This document shows, piece after piece, positions 1-5,590 of a stretch of 5,994 nucleotides of DNA (position 1 is the first letter of the stretch; each line of letters starts with the position of its first letter). The stretch lies in the NCBI GenBank assembly GCA_947629875.1, contig CANRFK010000086.1, forward strand, positions 1 to 5,994, written 5' to 3'. This stretch comes from an uncultured Clostridia bacterium (GTDB taxonomy: Bacteria; Bacillota; Clostridia; Christensenellales; Borkfalkiaceae). The translations under genes and the position numbers were made by a program. Below the pieces are notes generated by a model. It was not told where the DNA came from and ran no database searches. It saw nothing but the letters and a program-made list of their open reading frames with translations.

Positions 1-815
1 TCGCCGTGCTCGATACGACGGCGCTCGTGAACGAGGCAATTTCGCGGCACGGGCTCACTCCCGTGGCGGCGGCGGCGCTCGGCAGAACGCTCACCGCAAC
101 GGCCTATCTTTGCAGTTGGCTCAAAGATGAGAAGAGCGCGCTCTCGGTGACCTTGAACGGCGGGGGCGCGGGCGGAAAAATTTTTGCCGTGGGCGACGGC
201 GCGCTCCGCATGCGCGGCTTTGCGGAGAACCCGCATACCGACTTGCCCCCGCGCGCGGACGGAAAGCTCGACGTGGGCGGCTTTGTGGGAAGATGCGGCA
301 CTCTCTCCGTCATCCGCGACGACGGCGATATGCCGTTCTCGGGGGCGAGCGAGCTCGTCTCGGGCGAGGTGGCGGAGGACTTCTCCGCCTACTTTCTGAC
401 GAGCGAACAGCGGCCGACGGCCATCGCCCTCGGCGTGAAGATAGGAACAAGCGGCAAGTGCCTCGGCGCGGGCGGCGTGTTCCTGCAACCCCTCCCCGGG
501 GCGGGGGAAGAGATTTATGCGCGCACGGAGAAAACCATCGCGCGCTTTGCGAACATTTCCTCGCAAATTGAGGACATGGGGGCGGAAAACGTGCTGTTGG
601 GCGTCGAAAATGTGCCCTTTTCCAAGCGGGAATTCGGCTACGTTTGCCACTGTTCCAAGGCGCGTGCGGCGGCCGCCGTGACTGCGCTCGGGAGGGAGGA
701 CGCCCTTCGGCTCATCGCGGAGCGCGGGGAGATCGCCGTGCACTGCGACTACTGCAATACCGACTACCGCTTCAAAGCGGCGGACATCGAAAAACTGTTT
801 CCGGAGAAGGCATGA
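1..815 (+). CDS. hslO: Hsp33 redox-regulated molecular chaperone, 5'-partial
   Basis: This is the 33 kDa chaperonin Hsp33, a cytosolic holdase that is off when reduced, with zinc on four cysteines, and is switched on by oxidative unfolding to hold aggregating proteins. The four zinc ligands are visible near the C-terminus: CHC (C214, C216) and CDYC (C247, C250), numbered from the GTG at position 6. Upstream, the stretches RHGLTPVAAAALGRT, NGGG, GKLDV, GTLSV, VSGEVAEDF and TSEQRPTAIALGV match the N-terminal substrate-binding domain as I remember it from Bacillus subtilis Hsp33 (about 290 aa). By that alignment roughly 17-20 N-terminal residues lie before the window. The reading frame is open through codon 3-5, so the GTG at 6 is probably internal and not the start. 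The stop TGA overlaps the ATG of the next gene (ATGA), so the two are probably co-transcribed and may be translationally coupled. No cysteine ligand is missing and the protein looks functional. Confidence 0.96.
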   Translation, partial: AVLDTTALVNEAISRHGLTPVAAAALGRTLTATAYLCSWLKDEKSALSVTLNGGGAGGKIFAVGDGALRMRGFAENPHTDLPPRADGKLDVGGFVGRCGTLSVIRDDGDMPFSGASELVSGEVAEDFSAYFLTSEQRPTAIALGVKIGTSGKCLGAGGVFLQPLPGAGEEIYARTEKTIARFANISSQIEDMGAENVLLGVENVPFSKREFGYVCHCSKARAAAAVTALGREDALRLIAERGEIAVHCDYCNTDYRFKAADIEKLFPEKA

Positions 816-2473
816 GAGGAAAGCAAGAAAAGTTCATGTTCAGCGAGGAGTTCCTCTTCGAGAGCGCGGAGAAGCGCTACGAGCGGGGGGACAATATGGG
901 CGCGCTCACCATGCTCAACAAGCGGGGGGAAAAGTACCCGCCCAGCGCCGACGCATGGGCGCTCTATGCCGACGTCTATGAGAGCATGGAGCTCTATTCT
1001 CTCGCCGCCGATGCGTGGTTCCGCTTCCTCGATACCTGCAACGAGGCCGACTTTGCCGAGGGCTACGAGGGGCTTGCCGTCGCCTTCATGAACATGGGCA
1101 ACCGCATCCAGTCCGCCTACTACTACCACCGCGCCATGGAGGACGACGGGGAAGCGGGGGAGGACGACCTCGACGAACTCGCCTCCGCCTTTGAAGAGGA
1201 GGTTGAACAGCCCCGCATCCGCCTCGTGGGGGAGGGCGCGCCCGACCCAGAAACCCTGCGCGAAGGGCTCATTCTCCTCAAAGAGGGGGACTTGGAGACG
1301 GCAAAAAAGCGGCTCGCCGAGATCGACGAGACGAGCAGCGACTATCCCTCCGCCATGGGGCTCTCGGCGATGTGCACGCTCATGCTCGGCGACGAGGAGA
1401 AGGCGGAAGCGGAGTGCCGCGAACTTTTGAAAGACCACCCCGACAACGTGCAGGCGCTCACCACCTACTGCGCCGTGCTCGACGCGAGGGGCAACAAAAA
1501 GGGGGCGCGGGAGGCCGCCGAACGGCTTGCGCACGTCGAGGCGGACGCCACCGACGACTTGTACCGCATTGCGACGGCGCTGTGCGAGACGGGGCTGGAC
1601 GAGGATGCCTTCCGCATTCTCGAAGAGCTCAAAAAGCGGCTGCCCTTCGACGACAACGTGCTCTACTTCCACGCCGTCGCCGCCTATCATTTGGGGAAAC
1701 TCGAGGAGAGTATCTCCTCCCTCGAACGGCTGACGACGGTGTTCCCCCGCAAGGCGGTGGCGCGGTATTTCCTCGAACGCATGCGCAAGCTCCGCGACGG
1801 CGACGGGGAGAAGTTCACCATGTCCTACTACTACCGCGTGCCCGAGGAGGAATACCACACCGTGGCAGATTTCCTGCTCGCCGCAGCCGATATGGACGAC
1901 CGCGAGATCGCGCAACTTGCGGGGCTGGAAGCCCTCGGCGAGTTCTTCCGCATCGCCTTCGACGAGATGGAGGGGCGGGACGAAAAATTACAGATGCTCG
2001 CCGTAAAAGTGGCGGTGCGCACGCGCTCGGACGACTTTTTGCGCGAGGTTTTGCTCGATTGCGAGGGGGACGACGTCGTAAAGCTCTCCATTCTGCACGG
2101 CCTCACGGTGCGCAACGAGGAGGATTCGTTCGGGACGGTGTTCCTCAACATCTACCGCGAGTTCTTCACGCATGAGATCCGCATCGGCGAGGAGAAAAAA
2201 ACGGCGCTGTTGAAGGCGTTCGCCGACGTATATTCGCGCTTTGCGCTCATCGGCGAGGAGAACGAGGAAAAGCTGTGCTCCGCCGCCGAGGACGTGTACG
2301 CGACCCTCCAAGAGGCCGATGCGCTCGATCTTCTCGACCACCGCGCGGAGATCGCCGCCGTCATCTGCCGCGAGGCGCGCATGCAGCGGGTGGAACGGTC
2401 GTTTGCCGAGATCTGCAAGCTCTTCGACGCCGACCGTATTTTCGCACAGAAAATTCTCGATTACATGATTTGA
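812..2473 (+). CDS. TPR-repeat protein with helical C-terminal domain, function unknown
   Basis: The product is a 553-residue soluble protein with no signal peptide or membrane segment. I chose the ATG at 812 because it overlaps the hslO stop as ATGA and has GGAGAAGG (803-810) just upstream. The in-frame ATG at 836 is the alternative, but its AGAGG is 16 nt away. A longer frame open back to 644 is only the hslO shadow. The first 315 or so residues read as TPR-like helix pairs, clearest at about 15-43, 46-75, 83-110, 148-175, 182-210, 247-278 and 283-312, for example GDEEKAEAECRELLKDHPDN and GKLEESISSLERL. An acidic linker lies at about 110-135. Residues about 336-553 are also helical but less TPR-like and may be HEAT-like. 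TPR arrays normally bind other proteins, so a scaffold or adaptor role is inferred. No enzymatic motif is visible. Its neighbours are hslO and a HEAT-like gene 9 nt downstream. A link to stress or sporulation is only a guess from position. Confidence 0.88.
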   Translation: MRGKQEKFMFSEEFLFESAEKRYERGDNMGALTMLNKRGEKYPPSADAWALYADVYESMELYSLAADAWFRFLDTCNEADFAEGYEGLAVAFMNMGNRIQSAYYYHRAMEDDGEAGEDDLDELASAFEEEVEQPRIRLVGEGAPDPETLREGLILLKEGDLETAKKRLAEIDETSSDYPSAMGLSAMCTLMLGDEEKAEAECRELLKDHPDNVQALTTYCAVLDARGNKKGAREAAERLAHVEADATDDLYRIATALCETGLDEDAFRILEELKKRLPFDDNVLYFHAVAAYHLGKLEESISSLERLTTVFPRKAVARYFLERMRKLRDGDGEKFTMSYYYRVPEEEYHTVADFLLAAADMDDREIAQLAGLEALGEFFRIAFDEMEGRDEKLQMLAVKVAVRTRSDDFLREVLLDCEGDDVVKLSILHGLTVRNEEDSFGTVFLNIYREFFTHEIRIGEEKKTALLKAFADVYSRFALIGEENEEKLCSAAEDVYATLQEADALDLLDHRAEIAAVICREARMQRVERSFAEICKLFDADRIFAQKILDYMI

Positions 2474-2482
2474 GGGAAAGGT

Positions 2483-3331
2483 ATGGCAAACGAAAAAAAG
2501 CCCGTGGATTTCGATGGGCTGTTCGATGAAAAATTGGCGCAGTACATGCGCGAAAAGGCGGGTCAGTACACCGAAAAGCAGTGGGAAAACCTCATCCCCA
2601 AACTCTACCGTCAGTTCGGGGACATCACGATTGCGAGCATCGGCACGACGCCCACCAAGTATTTCTCCGAGTGTTCCGACGAAGAGCTCGTGACGCTTCT
2701 TTGCCGCTATATCGAGGAGGACGTGCCCGTCAGCGACTTTCTGTGCCGCGAACTCGAGGGCAGGAACTGCCCGCCCGCGCTCGTTTCTCTTCTCGAAGAG
2801 GGGGACGAACGCCTCCTGACGCTCGCCGTCAATCTCGCGGGGGAGAATCCCGCCGCGTTCGGGGCATATTTTTCCATTTTGGAGCGCACGGAGGACGCAG
2901 AGCTCAAAGACGCCGTCGTGGAACAGCTCAAGGGCAACGCCGACGCCGCCAAGGAGCGCGCCCTCGATTTCTATGAGAGGGGCGTGGAGCGCGATCTCAT
3001 GCTCGAAATTCTCTCCCGCTGTAAGGCGCGGGACGAGCGCATCTACGATATTCTGCTCGCCGAATTCCGCACGAGCGGCGAAATTCCCATGCACGCGAGT
3101 TACCTCGCCGCCTACGGCGATACCCGCGCGCTGCCCGTTCTGCTCGAAGTCATAGACAGGGAAGACATCAACTATCTCGAATATCAGGAATTGAAGTTTG
3201 CCATCGAAGCGCTCGGCGGCGAGTACACCCGCCCGCGCGACTTTTCAAACGACCCGTATTTCAAGGAGATCTCCGAGCAGTCGCAAATGCCGCCCGATTT
3301 CGACCCCCTCAAAAAGACGCAAGTAAATTGA
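2483..3331 (+). CDS. HEAT-like all-helical protein, function unknown
   Basis: This is a 282-residue cytosolic protein that I cannot name. The ATG at 2483 follows AGGGAAAGG (2472-2481), although that SD is very close to the start. It lies 9 nt after the TPR gene stop, so the two are almost certainly one transcript. The N-terminus (about 8-60) has aromatic- and charge-rich helices, including EKQWENLIPKLYRQFGD, followed by the short G-x-TP-x-x-YF segment (54-61). I have seen similar segments in hypothetical Clostridia proteins, from memory only. Residues about 63-250 are consecutive helices. The clearest HEAT-like unit is about 205-248 (ASYLAAYGDTRALPVLLEVI and the helix after it). The tail (250-282) is polar and probably disordered. 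No catalytic motif, signal peptide or membrane helix is visible. HEAT arrays usually bind proteins, so a partner or scaffold role is inferred. Residues 101-150 resemble a part of the upstream TPR protein (about 384-433), which hints at shared ancestry. Confidence 0.85.
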   Translation: MANEKKPVDFDGLFDEKLAQYMREKAGQYTEKQWENLIPKLYRQFGDITIASIGTTPTKYFSECSDEELVTLLCRYIEEDVPVSDFLCRELEGRNCPPALVSLLEEGDERLLTLAVNLAGENPAAFGAYFSILERTEDAELKDAVVEQLKGNADAAKERALDFYERGVERDLMLEILSRCKARDERIYDILLAEFRTSGEIPMHASYLAAYGDTRALPVLLEVIDREDINYLEYQELKFAIEALGGEYTRPRDFSNDPYFKEISEQSQMPPDFDPLKKTQVN

Positions 3332-3340
3332 AGCCGTCCG

Positions 3341-3369
3341 TCATAACCGAGTTGCCTTCGCCATATAGT
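3341..3369 (+). promoter_or_regulatory. Candidate sigma-E-type promoter for spoIVA
   Basis: The -35-like TCATAAC (3341-3347) and -10-like CATATAGT (3362-3369) are separated by 14 nt. The Bacillus sigma-E pattern, from memory, is about KMATATT, then 14-15 nt, then CATACAHT. The -35 fits 5 of 7 positions and the -10 fits 6 of 8. A start near 3376 would leave a short leader carrying the SD at 3390-3394. spoIVA is a known mother-cell, sigma-E-controlled gene in Bacillus, so the position makes biological sense. The match is imperfect and was found by eye. Confidence 0.5.
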
Positions 3370-3389
3370 AATCACGCAAGGACTATGGC

Positions 3390-3394
3390 GGAGG
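3390..3394 (+). promoter_or_regulatory. Shine-Dalgarno site that fixes the spoIVA start
   Basis: GGAGG lies 8 nt before the ATG at 3403. It favours that ATG over the in-frame TTG at 3328, which would overlap the stop of the preceding gene, and over the in-frame ATG at 3385, which has no good SD. The protein from 3403 begins METFSVYEDIASRTGG, lining up with the usual SpoIVA N-terminus. Confidence 0.85.
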
Positions 3395-3402
3395 CGTTTT
3401 TT

Positions 3403-4869
3403 ATGGAAACTTTCAGCGTATATGAGGACATTGCATCGCGCACGGGGGGAGAGATCTTCGTGGGCGTTGCGGGGCCCGTGCGAACGGGCAAATCGACGTT
3501 CATCAAAAAATTCATGCAGGAACTCGTCCTGCCGGGCGTCGAGGGCAGCAAGCGGCAGAGGTATGTGGATGAACTTCCGCAGTCCGCCGCGGGCAAGACG
3601 GTGATGACCACCGAGCCCAAGTTCGTGCCCGAGGAGGCGGCGCAGATCCGCGTGAAGGACGCGGTCGCAAAAGTCCGCCTCATCGACTGCGTGGGCTTTC
3701 CCGTGGAGGGAGCCAACGGCTTCGAGGAGGAGGGCGCGCCCCGCCTCGTCAAGACGCCTTGGAGCGAGGAGCCGGTTCCCTTCGAGACGGCGGCGGAGGA
3801 GGGGACGCGGCGGGTCATCCGCGACCATTCCACCATCGCCATTCTCATGACGACGGACGGCTCCGTTGCAGGCCTTCCGCGGGAGGCGTACGAGGAAGCC
3901 GAGGCGCGCGCCGTTGCCGAAGTCAAGGAAATCGGCAAGCCCTTCGTCATTCTCCTCAATTGCAGAGAGCCCGCGGGGGCGGAGACGCTGCGCGCCGCTC
4001 TCGAAGAAAAATATTGTGCGCCCGTGCTCGCCGTCAACTGCGAGACGCTCGATGCGCAGGGCATCTCGAAGATCCTCGAACGCATCCTCTACGAGTTCCC
4101 CGTGCTCTCCGTCGATGTGGATCTTCCGCAGTGGATGCGCGTTCTCGATGCCGATTCGCCCCTCATCTCCGAGGTGCTCGCGGGCATCCGCGAGGTCGCC
4201 CCCCAGATCGGCAAGATGAGCGACTGTGCGCTCCTCGACGGGCTGTATGCGGAGAGCGCAAGGTTGCTTCCGCCCGTCTCCCTCGATTTAGACGCCGCGA
4301 CGGGCAGGGCGCACCTCACCGTGGAGGCCAAAGAGGGCACGTTCTACGAGGTCATGGGCGAGGCCGTCGGAGAGGAGATCGTGGATGATTTCGCCCTCAT
4401 GCGCTACGTCTGCCGCCTCGCGGAGGCCAAGCGCGTGTATGAGCGCGTGGGAAAGGCCTTTGCCGACGCGCAGGAATACGGCTACGGCATCGTGCCGCCC
4501 GATGAGGATGAGATGAACCTCTCCGAGCCCAAGGTCGTCAAGAAGAGCGGCAGGGTGGGGGTGAACCTCAGGGCAGATGCGCCGAGTTACCACATCGTGC
4601 GGGTGGACGTCCACGGCGAAGTGAGCCCCGCCCTCGGCAACGAGGAGCAGAGCGAAGCGTTCGCGCAGAAACTCACCGAGAGCATGGGCGCGGAGCCCGA
4701 GGCGGCGTGGAACACCAACATGTTCGGCAAGACGCTCAAAGAGATGCTCGGCGAGGAGCTCTCCGTCAAGAACCGCTCCATGCGCGATAACGTGCAGAAG
4801 AAGATGAGAAAGACCATGACGCGCATCGTCAACGAGGGCAAGGGGGGCGTCATCTGCATCCTTCTGTAA
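3403..4869 (+). CDS. spoIVA: Stage IV sporulation protein A, spore coat morphogenetic ATPase
   Basis: SpoIVA is made in the mother cell and uses ATP hydrolysis to polymerise into the basement layer around the forespore. It anchors the coat and is also needed for cortex formation. The product here is 488 aa, against 492 in B. subtilis. Family landmarks by eye: ASRTGG (11-16), Walker A GPVRTGKST (24-32, K30 and S31 intact), DELPQSAAGKTVMTTEPKFV (57-76) with the sensor-threonine region near T69-T70, and Walker B-like VRLIDCVG (91-98, D95). These are followed by TPWSEEPVPF (118-127), HSTIAILMTTDGS (142-154), EIGKPF (176-181), YEFPVL (230-235), a middle helical domain, YGYGIVPP (359-366), and a C-terminus ending EGKGGVICILL, resembling the membrane-proximal tail that SpoVM-guided localisation needs in Bacillus. 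The gene stands alone between its own candidate promoter and a terminator. No key residue is missing. Its presence is good evidence that the organism forms endospores. Confidence 0.97.
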   Translation: METFSVYEDIASRTGGEIFVGVAGPVRTGKSTFIKKFMQELVLPGVEGSKRQRYVDELPQSAAGKTVMTTEPKFVPEEAAQIRVKDAVAKVRLIDCVGFPVEGANGFEEEGAPRLVKTPWSEEPVPFETAAEEGTRRVIRDHSTIAILMTTDGSVAGLPREAYEEAEARAVAEVKEIGKPFVILLNCREPAGAETLRAALEEKYCAPVLAVNCETLDAQGISKILERILYEFPVLSVDVDLPQWMRVLDADSPLISEVLAGIREVAPQIGKMSDCALLDGLYAESARLLPPVSLDLDAATGRAHLTVEAKEGTFYEVMGEAVGEEIVDDFALMRYVCRLAEAKRVYERVGKAFADAQEYGYGIVPPDEDEMNLSEPKVVKKSGRVGVNLRADAPSYHIVRVDVHGEVSPALGNEEQSEAFAQKLTESMGAEPEAAWNTNMFGKTLKEMLGEELSVKNRSMRDNVQKKMRKTMTRIVNEGKGGVICILL

Positions 4870-4896
4870 CGATAATTTTCTCCTTCTGAATGATGA

Positions 4897-4928
4897 AAAG
4901 ATCCCGCATACAGCGTGCGGGATTTTTT
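4897..4928 (+). terminator. Intrinsic terminator after spoIVA
   Basis: A perfect 8-bp stem ATCCCGCA (4901-4908) / TGCGGGAT (4916-4923) has a 7-nt loop and is followed by a T run (4923-4928). It sits 27 nt after the spoIVA stop. The A-rich 5' flank (4896-4899) can extend the stem into the T run, so some activity on the minus strand is possible. Confidence 0.9.
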
Positions 4929-4956
4929 GTGCCCCGCGCTCTTGCCTCCTCCCCGG

Positions 4957-5007
4957 GAGCTTTCTAATTTTGCCCCTCCACGTGAGCCTTCCAATTCTGC
5001 CCCCTCC
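4957..5007. repeat. Two-unit direct repeat, period 27 nt
   Basis: Unit A (4957-4979) and unit B (4984-5007) share the pattern GAGC, then a YTTYYAATTYTG core, then a C run and CCTCC, with only a few transitions and one extra C. Unit B runs directly into the hairpin at 5000-5018. Read on the minus strand the units become GGAGG-rich and produce a spurious repeated Gly/Glu/Ser peptide frame. Confidence 0.75.
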
Positions 5008-5031
5008 TTGGGAGGGGGGTAGGGGGGTGGG
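5000..5031 (+). repeat. Hairpin overlapping a G-quadruplex motif
   Basis: CCCCCTCC (5000-5007) pairs with GGAGGGGG (5011-5018) around a 3-nt loop. The right side continues as four G runs: GGG (5010-5012), six G (5014-5019), six G (5022-5027) and GGG (5029-5031), with linkers of 1, 2 and 1 nt. This fits the canonical G-quadruplex pattern on the + strand. The two structures exclude each other. No function is known. Confidence 0.65.
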
Positions 5032-5037
5032 ACCTTT

Positions 5038-5053
5038 GCGTCATTCTTCACCC
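5038..5053 (+). repeat. Intergenic repeat GCGTCATTCTTCACCC, copy 1
   Basis: First of three forward copies of the 16-nt motif. It is identical to the copy at 5099-5114. C-rich spacer follows, with no ORF of note. Confidence 0.8.
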
Positions 5054-5098
5054 TCCACCGCCCCCGCGCGCCCCGTCCGCCCCCCGTGCAGGGTTTCC

Positions 5099-5114
5099 GC
5101 GTCATTCTTCACCC
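5099..5114 (+). repeat. Intergenic repeat GCGTCATTCTTCACCC, copy 2
   Basis: Exact copy of the motif at 5038-5053, 61 nt downstream of it. The preceding bases (TTTCC) resemble those before the third copy (CCTCC), so the repeated unit may be a little longer than 16 nt. Confidence 0.8.
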
Positions 5115-5137
5115 GTCGCCCCCGCGCTTGTTCCTCC

Positions 5138-5207
5138 GCGTCATTCTGAACCCTTCGCCCGCGCCCGCCCCCCCAAAAGGGGCGGGCGCGGGCGAAGGGT
5201 GAAGAAT
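5138..5207. repeat. Long palindrome with repeat copy 3 and an inverted copy
   Basis: The third forward copy (5138-5153, with GA replacing TC as GCGTCATTCTGAACCC) opens a near-perfect palindrome. The 21-nt arm 5151-5171 is exactly complementary to 5179-5199, with a 7-nt loop (CCCAAAA). The outer arms ATTCTGAA (5143-5150) and TGAAGAAT (5200-5207) also pair except for two adjacent positions. The right end GGGTGAAGAAT is the exact inverted form of copies 1 and 2. The layout resembles the widespread GTCATTCTGAG...GAAGAATCC-type intergenic repeats that I recall from other bacterial genomes. No T run follows, so it is not an ordinary terminator. Confidence 0.8.
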
Positions 5208-5231
5208 CCCGATGGGCAAAGTCCGACCGAT

Positions 5232-5257
5232 CCCCGTCCCCGCGCGCAGGGACGGGG
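5232..5257. repeat. 9-bp GC hairpin
   Basis: CCCCGTCCC (5232-5240) is a perfect inverted match to GGGACGGGG (5249-5257), with an 8-nt CG-alternating loop. On the + strand it is followed by A-rich sequence, not T-rich, so it is not a + strand terminator. It has no T run after it on the minus strand either. Confidence 0.6.
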
Positions 5258-5318
5258 CGAAAAAATGGAAAAAAATCAAAAAATAATGACATATACAAAA
5301 TATTGAGCGAAAATTTTG

Positions 5319-5327
5319 TGGTATCAT
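5319..5327 (+). promoter_or_regulatory. Weak candidate extended -10 promoter
   Basis: TGGTATCAT fits an extended -10 (TGn followed by TATCAT, 5 of 6 to TATAAT) in an A/T-rich stretch. No good -35 lies at 16-18 nt. The nearest TTGAGC (5303-5308) leaves only a 13-nt spacer. If real, it would start an RNA near 5334 that reads into the 5378-5447 palindrome. Confidence 0.25.
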
Positions 5328-5373
5328 ATCTATGTAGAGAAGAGAGTGCGAGCGAAAAGGAGGCGGCGCGAGC

Positions 5374-5447
5374 AAAAAAAGACCTCCGCTGCGGCGCGCG
5401 CGGCAGCCGCGAGGGCGACGGCAGCGCGCGCCGCAGCGGAGGTCTTT
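5374..5447. terminator. Perfect 23-bp inverted repeat, terminator-like, stronger on minus strand
   Basis: Arms 5378-5400 and 5425-5447 are exactly complementary over 23 nt, with a 24-nt loop that can itself form a short CCG/CGG pairing. Seven A (5374-5380) precede the left arm, so minus-strand RNA would show a strong stem followed by seven U, the textbook terminator form. On the + strand the stem ends in TTTATA, a weaker U tract. No minus-strand gene is visible to its right, so its job could be blocking antisense transcription, ending a short + strand RNA, or neither. It could also be an inserted palindromic repeat. Confidence 0.6.
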
Positions 5448-5530
5448 ATAGGAAAAATTTTCCAAAAAATCCCCTCATTTTTCCGAAAAGTGATCACGCA
5501 AGAATTTTTTGAGAAAAATTAGTTCATTCC

Positions 5531-5559
5531 TTGACAATCCTTTCCGCGCGGGCTATAAT
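5531..5559 (+). promoter_or_regulatory. Consensus sigma-A promoter for the mscS-family gene
   Basis: TTGACA (5531-5536), a 17-nt spacer and TATAAT (5554-5559) form a perfect housekeeping promoter. The flank at about 5500-5523 is A/T-rich with A and T tracts and could act as an UP element. Transcription would start near 5566, giving a leader of about 25 nt that contains the SD AAAGGAG (5577-5583). Strong constitutive expression is expected unless it is repressed. Confidence 0.93.
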
Positions 5560-5590
5560 AGGTTCGATTTCATCGGAAAGGAGTTTTATC

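Larger units (their letters stand above)
4870..5590. other. 721-nt intergenic region without a convincing gene
   Basis: No ORF here combines a sensible start, an SD and protein-like composition. The part from about 4930 to 5260 is very GC-rich and strongly C-skewed on the + strand up to about 5174. It is dominated by the repeats and hairpins listed separately. From about 5260 it becomes A/T-rich, interrupted only by the GC-rich palindrome at 5378-5447, and ends in the mscS promoter. The short frames starting at TTG 5303 and TTG 5316 run through the palindrome, giving Arg/Ala-rich peptides, and are not credible. The contrast with the dense packing at 1-4869 suggests accumulated non-coding repeat DNA and regulatory or terminator structures. 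Confidence 0.7.

Noticed and set aside
644..811. N-terminal extension of the TPR protein back to 644
   Set aside because: The extra 56 residues are an Arg/Gly-rich out-of-frame reading of the conserved hslO 3' end. The ATG at 812 has a better SD and the ATGA overlap.
764..1915. Long minus-strand open frame of 383 codons
   Set aside because: It lies entirely antisense to the end of hslO and the TPR gene. The peptide is rich in Val/Gly/His/Glu, as expected from complementing G/C-ending codons, with no recognisable domain or SD.
1988..3094. Long minus-strand open frame of 368 codons
   Set aside because: It is antisense across two well-supported + strand genes and spans their junction, which a real gene would rarely do. 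It is a shadow of strong third-position GC bias.
3328..3402. spoIVA start at TTG 3328
   Set aside because: It would add 25 residues absent from the family, overlaps the preceding stop, and has no SD. The ATG at 3403 has GGAGG at 8 nt.
4587..5105. Minus-strand frame with repeated Gly/Glu/Ser-rich segments
   Set aside because: The repetitive peptide simply translates the C-rich direct repeat and then continues antisense to the spoIVA 3' end. No SD or domain is visible.
5038..5207. CRISPR array
   Set aside because: Repeat units are only 16 nt, spaced 61 and 39 nt apart, include an inverted copy, and have C-rich low-complexity spacers. There are no cas genes in the window.
5303..5522. Two short + strand frames starting at TTG 5303 and TTG 5316
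   Set aside because: Both read through the GC palindrome, giving Arg/Ala-rich low-complexity peptides. Neither TTG has an SD and the good SD at 5355-5363 has no start codon after it.
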